From assembly GCF_001552675.1 (NCBI RefSeq), contig NZ_BCRQ01000019.1:1-44343 (forward strand): 44,343 bases of DNA, written 5' to 3'. Shown here one piece after another: positions 1-11,031 of the stretch. The first letter of the stretch is position 1, and each line of letters opens with the position of its first letter. Source of the stretch: Alicyclobacillus sendaiensis NBRC 100866. Lineage in GTDB: Bacteria > Bacillota > Bacilli > Alicyclobacillales > Alicyclobacillaceae. A program made the position numbers and the translations under genes. The notes under the pieces were generated by a model that saw only the letters and a program-made list of their open reading frames with translations, was not told the origin of the DNA and did not search any database.

Positions 1-17
1 CAAGGGTCGCTCGGCAA

Positions 18-46
18 TTGACAGCGCGGGCCGAGCGTACTACAAT
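18..46 (+). promoter_or_regulatory. Sigma-A promoter of the ilv-leu operon
   Basis: TTGACA at 18-23 and TACAAT at 41-46 are separated by exactly 17 bases. Transcription would start near 53, leaving a leader of about 150 bases before ilvE. The leader has three small hairpins (about 80-98, 115-133 and 173-189). It lacks the TGGNACCGCG bulge of a T-box, so the control mechanism is not evident. Confidence 0.8.
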
Positions 47-204
47 GACGAGCAAGTCATCCAATTCGCGTGACAATTCGAGTGCTTCAGGCACTTGAGT
101 TGGCGGTCTTGTTTTGACGGAATATTTCGTCAATCGATCTTTGCCAACCGACGAAGACACGCGAGAGAGAAACTCGCCGACTGGGCGAGAGAGGGGCGTT
201 GGAC

Positions 205-1092
205 GTGGCATTACAGGTTTTTCTCGACGGCGAATTTGTCTCCAGCGACGCAGCCAGCGTGTCAGTGTTCGATCACGGCCTCCTTTATGGCGATGGCGTT
301 TTCGAAGGCATCCGCGCATACGACGGAAACGTATTCCGCCTCGGGCCGCACATCGATCGGCTCTTTCGGTCGGCCAAATCCATTCTCCTTGAGATTCCAT
401 ATACGCCAGAAGAGTTGACAGAACTCGTGTGCGAGACCGTTCGGCGCAATCACCTGTCTTCTGCGTATATCCGCCTCGTGGTCACGCGCGGCAGCGGAGA
501 CCTGGGGCTGAATCCATACAATTGCCCCAAGGCCCGCGTCTTCATCATCGCGGAGCAGCTCTCGATGTTTCCCAAGGCGCTCTACGAGCAGGGCATTCGC
601 GCCATCACGGCCGCGACGAGGCGCCCGCGAGGCGACGTGCTCAATCCGAAAATCAAGTCGCTGAACTACCTCAACAACATCCTGATCAAAATGGAAGCGA
701 TGCACGCGGGTGCCAACGAAGCGATTGTCCTGAACCATGAGGGCTACGTGGTGGAGGGGTCAGGCGAGAACATCTTTCTCGTGCGAGATGGCGTCCTCTT
801 CACGCCGCCGGCGTATCTCGGAGCGCTCGAAGGCATCACGCGTCAGGCGGTCATCGATTTGGCTCCTGCACTCGGCCTCGAGGTTCGGCAGGAGCCGTTC
901 ACCCAGCACGACGTGTACGTCGCCGATGAGGTGTTTCTCACGGGCACAGCGGCCGAAATTGTCCCGGTCGTCGAAGTGGACCGGCGCGTCATCGGTCAGG
1001 GCGTACCGGGGCCGGTGACGAAGCGGGTGCACGCCGCCTTCCAAGACATCGTGCGCGCGGACGGCGTGCGAATCGAGGGCGCCCGGGTCTGA
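205..1092 (+). CDS. ilvE: Branched-chain amino acid aminotransferase
   Basis: This fold-class IV PLP enzyme would transfer amino groups between glutamate and the 2-oxo acids of valine, leucine and isoleucine. The N-terminus (FLDGEFV), the RGSGDLGLNP segment and the Schiff-base lysine in KSLNYL (about residue 151) fit the family, as do the later EGSGENIF and EGITR motifs. An in-frame TTG lies at 199, but GTG at 205 sits 8 bases after GAGGGG (191-196), a better spacing, giving 295 residues, normal for the family. It is first in the ilv-leu operon. Aminodeoxychorismate lyase and D-amino acid aminotransferase share the fold, but the operon strongly favours IlvE. Confidence 0.93.
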   Translation: MALQVFLDGEFVSSDAASVSVFDHGLLYGDGVFEGIRAYDGNVFRLGPHIDRLFRSAKSILLEIPYTPEELTELVCETVRRNHLSSAYIRLVVTRGSGDLGLNPYNCPKARVFIIAEQLSMFPKALYEQGIRAITAATRRPRGDVLNPKIKSLNYLNNILIKMEAMHAGANEAIVLNHEGYVVEGSGENIFLVRDGVLFTPPAYLGALEGITRQAVIDLAPALGLEVRQEPFTQHDVYVADEVFLTGTAAEIVPVVEVDRRVIGQGVPGPVTKRVHAAFQDIVRADGVRIEGARV

Positions 1093-1145
1093 AATCGGCG
1101 GTGTTGCCCAGCGCGCGCTGCGCTCGGACGAGGGCGGCGCGTGAA

Positions 1146-1172
1146 CTCGCCGGACGAAAATCGTCCGGCGAG
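1146..1172 (+). other. Perfect 12-bp hairpin between ilvE and ilvD
   Basis: CTCGCCGGACGA at 1146-1157 is repeated as its reverse complement at 1161-1172 around an AAA loop. No T-run follows, so it is not an ordinary intrinsic terminator. In the mRNA it would be a very stable stem about 70 bases before ilvD, a plausible block to 3' decay or an RNase processing site. Confidence 0.75.
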
Positions 1173-1243
1173 ACGGTCACGTCAACACGAAAGACGCGGA
1201 GAAGACAGAGATAGACAAGGTTTTGCGAGGAGTGGCAAATCCA

Positions 1244-2917
1244 ATGAGAAGCGACATGATCAAAAAGGGCGTGGACCGGGCGCCCCACAGGGCCCTGCTT
1301 TATGCCACGGGTGTGAAACCCAGGGATCTGTCCAAACCGTTCATCGGCGTGTGTAACTCGTACGTCGACATCGTTCCGGGTCACGTTCATCTCCGCGAAT
1401 TTGCAGAAGTCGTGAAAGATGCCATTCGCCAGGCAGGCGGTGTCCCGTTCGAATTCAACACCATCGGCGTGGACGACGGGATCGCCATGGGGCACATCGG
1501 CATGCGGTATTCGCTCGCGAGCCGCGAGCTCATCGCCGACTCGGCCGAGACGATGATCAACGCCCACTGGTTTGACGGCGTCTTTTTCATTCCCAACTGT
1601 GACAAGATCACGCCTGGCATGCTCATGGCGGCGGTGCGCTGCAACGTGCCTGCGGTCTTTGTCTCCGGCGGTCCGATGGAAGCCGGCAGGTCGCGCACCG
1701 GTCGGCCGCTTTCCTTGAGCTCGGTCTTCGAGGGCGTGGGCCAGTACATGAGCGGGCAGATTTCGGAGGATGACCTGCTGGATCTGGAGCGGAACGCGTG
1801 CCCCACGTGCGGCTCGTGTTCGGGCATGTTCACCGCCAACTCCATGAACTGCATCATGGAGATGTTGGGAATTGCGCTCCCCGGCAATGGCACGCTGGTC
1901 GCCACGTCCAAGGAGCGCCACGAGCTCATCTATGAGGCCGCGAAGCACCTCATCCGCATGGTGGAGCAGGACATTCGGCCGCGCGACATTATCACCCGCG
2001 AAGCCATCGATGACGCGTTCGCGCTGGACATGGCCATGGGCGGATCGACCAACACCGTCCTGCACCTGATGGCCATCGCGCACGAGGCGGGCATCGACTA
2101 TTCCCTGAACGACATCAACGAAATTGCCAAAAGAGTGCCGTATCTCGCAAAGATAAGCCCTGCGTCCGAATACAGCATCCAGGACGTGCACCGCGCGGGT
2201 GGCGTCTCGGCGATCATTCGAGAGCTGTGCGAGCACACCGACGCGGTTCACCCGGATCGCATCACGGTGACGGGCAAGACGCTGTACGAACAGGTCAAGG
2301 ACGCGAAGATCCTCGACGAACGCGTTATTCGCCCGGCCTCCAACCCCTACAGCCGCGAAGGCGGCCTGTCCATCCTGTTTGGCAACCTCGCGCCGGACGG
2401 CGCGGTGCTGAAGGTGGGCGCGGTCGATCCCGACATCCAGCGGTTCGTCGGGCGCGCCATCTGCTTCAATTCGCAGGACGAGGCCATGGAAGGGATCAAC
2501 AGCGGGAAGGTGCAACCGGGCCACGTCGTGGTCATTCGCTACGAGGGGCCGAAGGGCGGGCCAGGGATGCCCGAGATGCTGGCGCCGACGTCGTCCATCG
2601 TGGGCCGGGGCCTCGGCCGCGAGGTCGCGCTCATCACCGATGGCCGCTTTTCGGGGGCCACGCGAGGGATCTGCGTCGGCCATATCTCGCCCGAGGCCGG
2701 CGTGGGCGGGCCGATTGCGCTCGTCGAGGATGGGGACGAGATTGAGATTGATATCCCGAATCGCACCATCACGCTGAAGGTGTCGGACGAGGAACTGGCG
2801 GCGCGTAGGGCGCGGTATCAACCGCCTGCGAAGGAAAAGCTGACGGGCTACCTCGCTCGGTATCAGAAGCTGGTCACGTCGGCGAACACCGGTGCCGTTC
2901 TGACGGTGGACGCATGA
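1244..2917 (+). CDS. ilvD: Dihydroxy-acid dehydratase
   Basis: IlvD converts 2,3-dihydroxy-isovalerate and its methylvalerate homologue to the 2-oxo acids that IlvE aminates. The protein (557 residues) shows the iron-sulfur cluster cysteines in PNCDKI and [11 protein letters not shown], plus the typical segments [18 protein letters not shown] and [11 protein letters not shown]. An in-frame TTG at 1223 exists, but ATG 1244 has GAGGAG about 11 bases upstream and gives the family N-terminus MRSDMIKKG. It is second in the operon, 150 bases after ilvE and 27 bases before ilvB. Confidence 0.97.
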   Translation: MRSDMIKKGVDRAPHRALLYATGVKPRDLSKPFIGVCNSYVDIVPGHVHLREFAEVVKDAIRQAGGVPFEFNTIGVDDGIAMGHIGMRYSLASRELIADSAETMINAHWFDGVFFIPNCDKITPGMLMAAVRCNVPAVFVSGGPMEAGRSRTGRPLSLSSVFEGVGQYMSGQISEDDLLDLERNACPTCGSCSGMFTANSMNCIMEMLGIALPGNGTLVATSKERHELIYEAAKHLIRMVEQDIRPRDIITREAIDDAFALDMAMGGSTNTVLHLMAIAHEAGIDYSLNDINEIAKRVPYLAKISPASEYSIQDVHRAGGVSAIIRELCEHTDAVHPDRITVTGKTLYEQVKDAKILDERVIRPASNPYSREGGLSILFGNLAPDGAVLKVGAVDPDIQRFVGRAICFNSQDEAMEGINSGKVQPGHVVVIRYEGPKGGPGMPEMLAPTSSIVGRGLGREVALITDGRFSGATRGICVGHISPEAGVGGPIALVEDGDEIEIDIPNRTITLKVSDEELAARRARYQPPAKEKLTGYLARYQKLVTSANTGAVLTVDA

Positions 2918-2944
2918 GAACCCTTGTGGAGAGGAGGAAACGCG

Positions 2945-4684
2945 ATGCCTGGAATGTCGAAACCGGCAGATGACGAGACGCTGACGCGCTCGGGAGAAGG
3001 CGGAGCCATGTGGATGAAAGGTGCCGACATGGTCGTAGAAGCGCTGCGCCGCGAGCAGGTCGAGGTCATCTTCGGCTACCCGGGTGGGGCCGTGCTGCCG
3101 CTGTACGACGCGCTCTACCAATGTGGCATTCGACACGTGTTGACACGCCATGAGCAAGGTGCCATTCACGCTGCGGAGGGCTACGCTCGCGTAACGGGCA
3201 AGCCGGGCGTCGTGATCGCCACAAGCGGGCCTGGCGCCACCAACCTGGTCACCGGCTTGGCCGACGCGATGATGGACAGCATTCCGCTCGTGGCCATCAC
3301 CGGACAGGTGGCGAAGACCGTGATTGGCACCGACGCTTTTCAGGAGACGTCCATCATCGGCATCTCGACGCCCATCACCAAGCACAACTACCAGATTCGG
3401 CACGCGTCGGAAATTCCGAAAGTCTTCAAAGAGGCGTTCCACATCGCCAACTCGGGCCGCAAAGGGCCTGTGCTGATCGATATTCCCAAGGACGTGTCGG
3501 GGGAAGAGGCCTGGTTTGCCTATGACGATCCGCCGCAGTTGCCTGGGTATCAGCCGACCGTGGTGCCTCACCACATGCAGATTCGCAAGCTGATGCACGG
3601 CCTGCAACACGCCAAGCGGCCGGTGGTGCTGGCGGGCGCGGGCGTGCTCCACGCGCGGGCGACGGAAAAGCTGCTCGCGTTCGTGGAAAAGTACCAGCTT
3701 CCGGTGGTCCAGACGCTGCTCGGTCTCGGCAGCTTCCCGGCGTCTCATCCCCTCTGCTTGGGGATGGGCGGGATGCACGGCAGCGCGGCGGCCAACAAGG
3801 CGCTGTACGAGACGGATTTTCTGATCAACCTCGGCGCCCGCTTCGATGACCGGCTGACCGGCAAGTTGGAGCACTTCGCGCCGCAGGCGGTGGTGGCGCA
3901 CATCGACATCGATCCGGCCGAGATCGGCAAAAACGTGCCGACGGACATCCCCGTGGTGGGCGACGTCGGCGAGGCGCTCTCCATGATGTTGAGCATCGAC
4001 GTTCCGCCGCCGGACGCGGAGGCGTGGCGCGAGGAATTGCTGCAGGTCAAAAGGGAGCTTCCGTTCTGGTGGGTTCAGGATGGACCGCACATTAAGCCGC
4101 AGCGGCTCATCGCGGAAATCGCGCGGATCACCAAGGGTGACGTCGTCGTGACGACGGACGTCGGCCAGCACCAGATGTGGGCTGCGCAGTTCTTCCCGCT
4201 CAATCAGCCGGATCGGTGGGTGACATCCGGCGGACTTGGCACCATGGGGTTCGGCTTACCGGCTGCCATCGGCGCGCACTTCGGCCAGCCGGATAAGCTC
4301 GTGGTGGCCATCCTTGGCGACGCGGGGTTCCAGATGACGCTGCAGGAGCTCGCCGTGATTGGTGAGCATCAGTTGCCCATCAAGGTCGTGATCGTCAACA
4401 ACAGCGCGCTCGGCATGGTGAGGCAGTGGCAGGAGTTGTTCCACGGCGAGCGGTACTCAGAATCCCTGCTTCCGTGGCAGCCGGATTTCGTCAAGCTGGG
4501 CGAGGCGTACCGCATCCCGTCGGCGCGCGTGGAGCGGGACGAGGAGTTGAGCGCGAAGCTCGAGGCGTTTCTGCGGGAGCCCGGTCCGGGTCTCTTGGAG
4601 TGCGTCGTGGACCCGAACGAGAACGTGTACCCGATGGTCGCGCCGGGTGCAGGTATCCACCAGATGGTGGGGGTGAAGCCATGA
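2945..4684 (+). CDS. ilvB: Acetolactate synthase, large catalytic subunit
   Basis: This TPP enzyme condenses pyruvate with pyruvate or 2-oxobutyrate, the first common step to valine, leucine and isoleucine. Visible landmarks are the cofactor glutamate in HAAEGYAR, the ATSGPGATN segment, a central FAD-linked domain with LGARFDDR, and the TPP/Mg motif starting GDAGF and ending at IVNN. Length is 579 residues from ATG 2945, which has GAGGAGG 7-8 bases upstream; ATG 3008 is an alternative nearer the usual family N-terminus. Its stop overlaps the start of ilvN (ATGA), implying coupled translation with the regulatory subunit. Confidence 0.97.
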   Translation: MPGMSKPADDETLTRSGEGGAMWMKGADMVVEALRREQVEVIFGYPGGAVLPLYDALYQCGIRHVLTRHEQGAIHAAEGYARVTGKPGVVIATSGPGATNLVTGLADAMMDSIPLVAITGQVAKTVIGTDAFQETSIIGISTPITKHNYQIRHASEIPKVFKEAFHIANSGRKGPVLIDIPKDVSGEEAWFAYDDPPQLPGYQPTVVPHHMQIRKLMHGLQHAKRPVVLAGAGVLHARATEKLLAFVEKYQLPVVQTLLGLGSFPASHPLCLGMGGMHGSAAANKALYETDFLINLGARFDDRLTGKLEHFAPQAVVAHIDIDPAEIGKNVPTDIPVVGDVGEALSMMLSIDVPPPDAEAWREELLQVKRELPFWWVQDGPHIKPQRLIAEIARITKGDVVVTTDVGQHQMWAAQFFPLNQPDRWVTSGGLGTMGFGLPAAIGAHFGQPDKLVVAILGDAGFQMTLQELAVIGEHQLPIKVVIVNNSALGMVRQWQELFHGERYSESLLPWQPDFVKLGEAYRIPSARVERDEELSAKLEAFLREPGPGLLECVVDPNENVYPMVAPGAGIHQMVGVKP

Positions 4685-5211
4685 CGCCCGTCTTGTCGGT
4701 GCTGGTGCACAACAAACCTGGCGTGCTCAACCGCATCACGGCGCTTTTCATGCGCAAGGGGTTCAACATCCAGAGTCTGACCGTCTGCATCACGGAAAAC
4801 CCCGAGATTTCGCGCATGACCATCGTCATGAGCGACATGGACGAGGCTGCGCTGGAGCAGGTCATCAAGCAGCTTCACAAGCAGATCGACGTGCTGAAAG
4901 TGACGGATCTCACGGATCAGGCGAGGGTCGCGCGCGAGCTGGCACTCATCCGCGTGTCGAGCCCCATCGCGGAGCGGGCGGTCATCCATTCGCTCATCGA
5001 GCCTTTTCGGGCCAACATCGTCGACGTCGGGCGCGAGACGGTGACGGTGCAGGTGACTGGCGATGCGGAGAAGATCGACGCGCTCATCGCACTGCTCCGG
5101 CCGTACGGCATTCGCGAATTGGCGCGCACGGGGTTGACCGCGCTGCCGCGCGAAGCGGCATCCTCGGCGGATGCGAAGCGGTCCGGAGAGGCGCAGGTCC
5201 TTCACATTTAA
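4681..5211 (+). CDS. ilvN: Acetolactate synthase, small regulatory subunit
   Basis: The 176-residue protein starts with an ACT domain ([14 protein letters not shown]) that in the family binds valine and confers feedback inhibition. The C-terminal half matches the second conserved domain of long IlvN/IlvH proteins. It starts at ATG 4681, overlapping the ilvB stop by four bases, as expected for two subunits made in fixed ratio. The Firmicute name ilvH would be equally valid. Feedback by valine is family knowledge and is not shown by this sequence. Confidence 0.96.
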   Translation: MTPVLSVLVHNKPGVLNRITALFMRKGFNIQSLTVCITENPEISRMTIVMSDMDEAALEQVIKQLHKQIDVLKVTDLTDQARVARELALIRVSSPIAERAVIHSLIEPFRANIVDVGRETVTVQVTGDAEKIDALIALLRPYGIRELARTGLTALPREAASSADAKRSGEAQVLHI

Positions 5212-5224
5212 CGGTTCTGTCGCG

Positions 5225-5243
5225 GCGGGGCGCGAAGCCCCGC
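5225..5243 (+). other. Hairpin between ilvN and ilvC
   Basis: GCGGGGC at 5225-5231 pairs with GCCCCGC at 5237-5243 across the five-base loop GCGAA. No T-tract follows and ilvC begins about 70 bases on, so readthrough is expected. It is the second strong stem in an intergenic gap of this operon. Confidence 0.6.
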
Positions 5244-5257
5244 TGAGCACGCAGTAA

Positions 5258-6346
<1,089 letters not shown>

Positions 6347-6362
6347 TCGCGTCCATGCGCAC

Positions 6363-6388
6363 AAAGGCGGGCGCCTGCGCTCGCCTTT
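6363..6388 (+). other. Hairpin between ilvC and leuB
   Basis: AAAGGCG at 6363-6369 pairs with CGCCTTT at 6382-6388, and the stem continues inward through a G-U pair and GCG/CGC to a four-base loop. Only scattered Ts follow (CGCTTCTG). leuB begins 37 bases later. It may act as a partial terminator or an mRNA stability element dividing the ilv and leu parts of the transcript. Confidence 0.6.
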
Positions 6389-6425
6389 CGCTTCTGTAAC
6401 ATCCGAGTGGAAAGGGACGGATGGC

Positions 6426-7505
6426 ATGACAAAGAACATTGCAATCCTGCCGGGAGACGGCATCGGCCGCGAAGTCACCGCGGAGGCGGTCAAGCTGATC
6501 CAGGTGGTTGCCGCGAGCCGGGGTGAGACGTGGAATCTCGAGGAAGGCCTCATTGGCGGCAGCGCGCTGGACGCGACAGGATCGCCCTTGCCGGAAGAGA
6601 CGGTGCGGCTCTGCCGCGCGGCGGACGCCGTCTTGCTCGGCGCGGTCGGCGGGCCGAAGTGGGATCATCTCCCTGGCGACAAGCGCCCCGAGGCAGGGCT
6701 GCTCGGCATCCGCAAGGCGCTCGAGGTCTATGCGAACCTGCGGCCCATCCGCACCTGGCCTGGGCTGTTGCTCGCTTCCCCGCTCAAACCGGAGCTCGTG
6801 GAAGGTGTGGACTTCATCATTGTGCGCGAGCTGACGGGCGGTCTGTACTTCGGCGAGCCGAAGGCGCGCCTCGATGGCGGCGAGGCGGTGGTGGACACGC
6901 TTCATTACACGCGCGCCGAGATCCGCCGCGTCGTGAAGATGGCGTTCGAACTCGCGAAGGGTCGCCGGGGGCGGTTGACCTCGGTTGACAAGGCGAATGT
7001 GCTCGAGTCGAGCCGCGTGTGGCGCGAGGTGGTGGAGGAGGTCGCTCCCGACTACCCCGGCGTATCGGTCGAGCACTTGCTGGTGGACAACGCCGCCATG
7101 CAGATCATCACGCGGCCGAAGACGTTCGACGTGATCGTCACTGAGAACATGTTCGGCGATATCTTGTCCGACGAGGCGGCTGTCATCACGGGTTCCATCG
7201 GGATGCTGCCCTCCGCGAGCCTCGGCGAGGCCGGACCGGGCCTGTACGAGCCCGTGCACGGATCCGCGCCGGACATCGCGGGCCAAGGCCTCGCCAATCC
7301 GTTGGCGACGTTTTTGTCCGTGGCGCTCATGATGCGGCATTCGCTGCACCTTCCCGAGGCTGCGGACGCCATCGAACAGGCGGTGCACGGCGTGATTGAG
7401 CGGGGTATCCGCACGCGCGATCTCGCCAGACATGGCGAGGCGTTTGTCAAAACGGCGGAAGTCAGTGCCATGGTTTGCGAGGACGTGAAAAGGAGGCTCG
7501 GTTAA
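6426..7505 (+). CDS. leuB: 3-isopropylmalate dehydrogenase
   Basis: LeuB oxidises and decarboxylates 3-isopropylmalate with NAD. The protein opens with [11 protein letters not shown] and carries the substrate arginines in the R-E-L-T-G-G-L-Y segment. It also shows the metal-binding aspartates in [11 protein letters not shown] and the adenine-binding G-S-A-P-D-I-A region. Its 359 residues match the family. The start ATG 6426 has AAAGGGA 8 bases upstream. The stop overlaps the leuC start by one base (TAATG), so translation is probably coupled. Confidence 0.97.
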   Translation: MTKNIAILPGDGIGREVTAEAVKLIQVVAASRGETWNLEEGLIGGSALDATGSPLPEETVRLCRAADAVLLGAVGGPKWDHLPGDKRPEAGLLGIRKALEVYANLRPIRTWPGLLLASPLKPELVEGVDFIIVRELTGGLYFGEPKARLDGGEAVVDTLHYTRAEIRRVVKMAFELAKGRRGRLTSVDKANVLESSRVWREVVEEVAPDYPGVSVEHLLVDNAAMQIITRPKTFDVIVTENMFGDILSDEAAVITGSIGMLPSASLGEAGPGLYEPVHGSAPDIAGQGLANPLATFLSVALMMRHSLHLPEAADAIEQAVHGVIERGIRTRDLARHGEAFVKTAEVSAMVCEDVKRRLG

Positions 7506-8920
7506 TGGGGAGGACCTTGTTTGAAAAAGTCTGGGATGCGCACGTGGTCAAGGAATTGCCGGACGGACAGACGCTTCTTTACATTGATTTGCACCTCGTC
7601 CACGAGGTGACGTCGCCCCAGGCGTTCGCCGGGCTCCGTTTCGCGGGGCGCAAGGTTCGCCGCCCCGAGTTGACGTTTGCCACCATGGATCACAACGTGC
7701 CGACGGTGAATCCCAAGGACGTCCGGGATGCCATTGCCCGCAAGCAGATTGAGACGCTCGAGCAGAACTGCCGCGAGTTTGGCGTCCAACTGGCTGGACT
7801 CGACAGCCCGTTCCAGGGGATTGTGCACGTCATCGGGCCGGAGCTTGGCCTGACCATGCCGGGGAAGACCATCGTCTGCGGGGACAGCCACACGTCGACG
7901 CACGGCGCCTTTGGCGCGCTCGCCTTTGGCATCGGCACGAGCGAAGTGGAGCACGTCCTCGCCACGCAATGCCTCTGGCAGAGCCGGCCGAAGACGATGC
8001 GCATTCAGCTGAACGGCGCGCTTCAACCCGGCGTCACCGCCAAGGACGTGATCTTGGGCCTCATTGCGAAGTACGGCGTGAATTTTGGCACGGGCCACGT
8101 GGTGGAGTACGCGGGAAGCCTGATTCCGCAGCTCAGCATGGAGCAGCGGATGACCATCTGCAACATGTCGATTGAGTTCGGCGCGCGGGCGGGCATGATG
8201 GCGCCGGACGAGACCACCATCGCGTACGTCCAGGGCCGGCGCTATGCGCCGAAAGGCGAGGACTGGGAGGCGTGCGTCGCCGAGTGGCGCGAACTGAAGT
8301 CCGATCTCGACGCCGTCTTCGACGTCGACGTGGTGTTCGACGTCCACGACCTCGAGCCGCAGGTCACTTGGGGAACCAATCCGGGTCAGGGGACCGGCAT
8401 CAGCGGGGTCGTGCCGGATCCAAAGGATGCGAAGTCCGAGGAGGAGGCGCTGGCCATCCGCCAGGCGCTCGAGTACATGGACCTGAAACCGGGAACCAAG
8501 ATTTCGGAGATCCCCATTCAACACGTCTTCATCGGCTCCTGCACCAATGCGCGCATCGAGGACCTGCGCCTGGCTGCGAGCATCGTCAAGGGCCGGCGCG
8601 TCGCGGACGGCGTGCGAGCGGTGGTGGTGCCGGGATCGAAACAGGTGAAGCAGCAGGCGGAGGCCGAAGGGCTCCACGAGATCTTTCTCGAAGCGGGCTT
8701 CGAGTGGCGCGAGCCCGGGTGCAGCGCGTGTCTCGGCATGAATCCCGACATCATTCCGGCCGGGGAGCGGTGCGCGTCGACGTCCAACCGGAACTTCGAA
8801 GGCCGCCAGGGGAAAGGTGCACGCACGCACCTCGTCAGCCCGGCCATGGCGGCGGCCGCGGCCATCGCGGGGCACTTCGTCGATGTCCGGGAATTGACCT
8901 CGGAAGGAGTGACGGCGTGA
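7505..8920 (+). CDS. leuC: 3-isopropylmalate dehydratase, large subunit
   Basis: LeuC and LeuD together isomerise 2-isopropylmalate to 3-isopropylmalate on a 4Fe-4S cluster. LeuC (471 residues) has the aconitase-family motifs [23 protein letters not shown] and the cluster cysteines in [11 protein letters not shown]. The start ATG 7505 overlaps the leuB stop, and its own stop overlaps leuD by one base (TGATG). The tight packing leuB-leuC-leuD suggests stoichiometric expression. Confidence 0.97.
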   Translation: MGRTLFEKVWDAHVVKELPDGQTLLYIDLHLVHEVTSPQAFAGLRFAGRKVRRPELTFATMDHNVPTVNPKDVRDAIARKQIETLEQNCREFGVQLAGLDSPFQGIVHVIGPELGLTMPGKTIVCGDSHTSTHGAFGALAFGIGTSEVEHVLATQCLWQSRPKTMRIQLNGALQPGVTAKDVILGLIAKYGVNFGTGHVVEYAGSLIPQLSMEQRMTICNMSIEFGARAGMMAPDETTIAYVQGRRYAPKGEDWEACVAEWRELKSDLDAVFDVDVVFDVHDLEPQVTWGTNPGQGTGISGVVPDPKDAKSEEEALAIRQALEYMDLKPGTKISEIPIQHVFIGSCTNARIEDLRLAASIVKGRRVADGVRAVVVPGSKQVKQQAEAEGLHEIFLEAGFEWREPGCSACLGMNPDIIPAGERCASTSNRNFEGRQGKGARTHLVSPAMAAAAAIAGHFVDVRELTSEGVTA

Positions 8921-9528
8921 TGGAGCCTATCGTCAGGCACGAGGGCCTCGTGGTCTGTATGAACCGCGTGAACGTGGATACGGATCAAATCATTCCGAAG
9001 CAGTTCCTCAAGCGGATCGAGCGCGACGGATTCGGCGAGTTCCTGTTCTTCGACTGGCGGTACCTGCCGGACGGATCGCCCAATCCCGACTTCGAGCTCA
9101 ATCGGCCGGAGGCAAAAGGCGCCACCATCCTCTTGGTCGACGACAACTTCGGCTGCGGCTCCTCCCGCGAACACGCGGTGTGGGCGCTTCGCGACTATGG
9201 GTTTCGGGTCATCCTGGCCCCGTCGTTTGCCGATATCTTCTATAACAACTGCTTCAAAAACGGCCTCCTTCCCATTCGCATCCCGCGCGAGCTCTACAAG
9301 CAGCTCTCCGAGTCGCACGCGCGGGGCGAATGGCGCCGCATGACTGTGGATCTCGAGCAACAGACCGCCGCGACGGATCACGGCGTGACCTTCTCCTTCG
9401 AGATTGATCCGCACAAGCGGCACATGTTGCTCCACGGGCTTGACGACATCGGCATCACGCTTCAGTACGAGGACGAGATCGCCCGTTACGAAGCGTCGCG
9501 ACGCCCGTATCAGTTCGTCTACGCATAA
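8920..9528 (+). CDS. leuD: 3-isopropylmalate dehydratase, small subunit
   Basis: The 202-residue small subunit completes the isomerase. The swivel-domain motifs NRVNVDTDQIIPKQFL and DDNFGCGSSREHA are clear, and FADIFYNNCFKNGLLPI is typical of the bacterial LeuD type. It starts at ATG 8920, overlapping leuC, with GGAAGGAGT upstream. It is the last gene of the operon and is followed by a hairpin terminator. No leuA lies upstream or downstream in the window, although leuA normally precedes leuB in Bacillus-type operons. Confidence 0.97.
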   Translation: MEPIVRHEGLVVCMNRVNVDTDQIIPKQFLKRIERDGFGEFLFFDWRYLPDGSPNPDFELNRPEAKGATILLVDDNFGCGSSREHAVWALRDYGFRVILAPSFADIFYNNCFKNGLLPIRIPRELYKQLSESHARGEWRRMTVDLEQQTAATDHGVTFSFEIDPHKRHMLLHGLDDIGITLQYEDEIARYEASRRPYQFVYA

Positions 9529-9542
9529 CCAAAACGCCCGCT

Positions 9543-9579
9543 CGGCCGCTGGGGATGGCCCTCCAGCGGCCGTCTGTTT
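9543..9579 (+). terminator. Terminator of the ilv-leu operon
   Basis: CGGCCGCTGG (9543-9552) pairs perfectly with CCAGCGGCCG (9563-9572) around a ten-base loop and is followed by TCTGTTT. It sits 15 bases after the leuD stop. Confidence 0.8.
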
Positions 9580-9605
9580 GCGCGCGCCTCGCCCTGTGAT
9601 ACACT
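9578..9605 (+). promoter_or_regulatory. Probable promoter of the FolC-like gene, extended -10
   Basis: TTGCGC (9578-9583), 16 bases, then TACACT (9600-9605) preceded by TG one base upstream (TGATACACT). It lies just after the leu terminator and about 30 bases before the next start codon. Confidence 0.5.
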
Positions 9606-9633
9606 ACCCGCGGAGAGCGAGGGACATTCGTTC

Positions 9634-11031
9634 ATGACGTCAATTGCGGAACAAGTCACCGAGACGATTCGCTGGATCTTCTCGTCCTACAGCCAAGTGC
9701 CGCGGGAGAAACGGCAGGGGTTCGATCGCGACGTGCGACACCCTGAGTGGACGAGGCGCCTGCTCGACGCGATGGGTAGGCCGGACGAGCGCGTGTACAA
9801 CGTCGCTGTGACCGGGAGCAAGGGCAAGGGATCGCACGCCATCCTCACCGCCGCCATCCTCCAGCAGATGGGCGTGCGCGTCGGGCTGTTCACGAGCCCT
9901 CATTTGATCGACTTTCTCGAGCGGATCCGGCTGCAGGGCATGCCGATTCCGGAGGCGGACTTTGTGCGCGTCGGCGCCGCCGTCCGTGAGGCCGCGTCAG
10001 GACTCGCCGTGCCGCCCGATCAATATCTCGGTCCCGTCGGCCTCGTCGCCGCCATGGCGGCCGTGTGGTATGCGGAACAGGGCGTCGAGGCCGCTGTGTA
10101 CGAACTTGGCCGCGGCGCGCGTCACGACGACGTGAACCAGGTGGTGCACCGCGGGGCCATCGTCGCGCCCATCTTCGGTGAGCACCTGGACAGGCTGGGG
10201 CCGACTTGGGAAGATGTCGTGATCGCCAAAATGGGCATCTTGACGGACCACGCGGCGTGGGCGGCGCTGAGTGCGCAACCGCCGCTCTCGCGCAAGGTGA
10301 TGGCGCCGTTCTTGACGGCGTTTCGCGCCAGGGGCGGCGAGGTGATGGAGGTGGGGAGCGACGTCGAGTGGTCGCTGGATGGCGCGAGTGCCGAAGGGCG
10401 TGTGAAGGTCCGCGGGCTCGGGTTTACCGCGGACATCCGCGTGGACGAGCGCTTGGTTCCCTACGCGGACAACCTCGCAGCCTCCGCCGCGGCTGCGCAC
10501 CGCGTGTTGTGCGATCTCGGCCGGCCATCGCGCGAGTTGGCCGTCGACCTGCGAGGGCTCACGCTGATTGGGCGGCTTCAGCGAGTGCGGCGCGAGCCGG
10601 ACGTGGTGATTGATGGCGCGATTCACGGACTGAGCGCGGCGTACGTGCGGCGCTTCGCCGAGGCATGGCGCCTTGGGCGGGAGGGGCGCGGCCGCATTCA
10701 CCTCGTGCTGTCTCTGCCGGACGACAAGGACGCCGAAGGCGTTCTGCGAGAGCTTGGGCCCATGGCGCATCGCATCTTATTCACCGAAACCACCAACCCA
10801 GCGCTTCATTTCACGCGCGATTTGGTGTCGCTCGCGGCGGCGATGGGCTACGCCGCGTCCCGCGAGTCGAGCCCCCACGAAGCCATCGGCCAGGCGCTCG
10901 AAGCGGCGTCCCGGGACGATCTCGTCCTGCTCGTGGGCACGCAGTCGTTTGTCGGCGACGCGCTGCGCCACTTCGGCGTGCCGACGGGGCCCATTTGGAT
11001 GCACACTGGAGAGGATGAAGCGACGTGCTGA
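9634..11031 (+). CDS. Divergent FolC-like Mur-ligase family protein
   Basis: The 465-residue protein has the layout of folylpoly-gamma-glutamate/dihydrofolate synthases: an ATP loop near residue 61 (GSKGKGS where FolC has GTNGKGS), FTSPHL after it, a central ELGRGARHDDVN replacing the usual GLGGRLDATN, and a C-terminal ligase domain. The normal DH...EKAGI element is also altered (EHLDRL...AKMGI). These changes suggest a paralogue that adds an amino acid to a different acceptor. ATG 9634 has GAGGG about nine bases upstream. It overlaps the next gene by seven bases. Substrate unknown. Confidence 0.72.
   Translation: MTSIAEQVTETIRWIFSSYSQVPREKRQGFDRDVRHPEWTRRLLDAMGRPDERVYNVAVTGSKGKGSHAILTAAILQQMGVRVGLFTSPHLIDFLERIRLQGMPIPEADFVRVGAAVREAASGLAVPPDQYLGPVGLVAAMAAVWYAEQGVEAAVYELGRGARHDDVNQVVHRGAIVAPIFGEHLDRLGPTWEDVVIAKMGILTDHAAWAALSAQPPLSRKVMAPFLTAFRARGGEVMEVGSDVEWSLDGASAEGRVKVRGLGFTADIRVDERLVPYADNLAASAAAAHRVLCDLGRPSRELAVDLRGLTLIGRLQRVRREPDVVIDGAIHGLSAAYVRRFAEAWRLGREGRGRIHLVLSLPDDKDAEGVLRELGPMAHRILFTETTNPALHFTRDLVSLAAAMGYAASRESSPHEAIGQALEAASRDDLVLLVGTQSFVGDALRHFGVPTGPIWMHTGEDEATC

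Noticed and set aside
53-198. T-box riboswitch before the ilv-leu operon
   Set aside because: The leader is too short and lacks the conserved TGGNACCGCG antiterminator bulge and an AG bulge/specifier arrangement. Only small unrelated hairpins are seen.
989-4171. 1060-codon open frame on the minus strand
   Set aside because: It is fully antisense to ilvD and ilvB, has composition typical of high-GC shadow frames (Arg, His and Asp rich) and no recognisable domain.
10980-11030. yybP-ykoY manganese riboswitch before the MntP-like gene
   Set aside because: The gene starts inside the preceding coding region; no conserved riboswitch motif is present.
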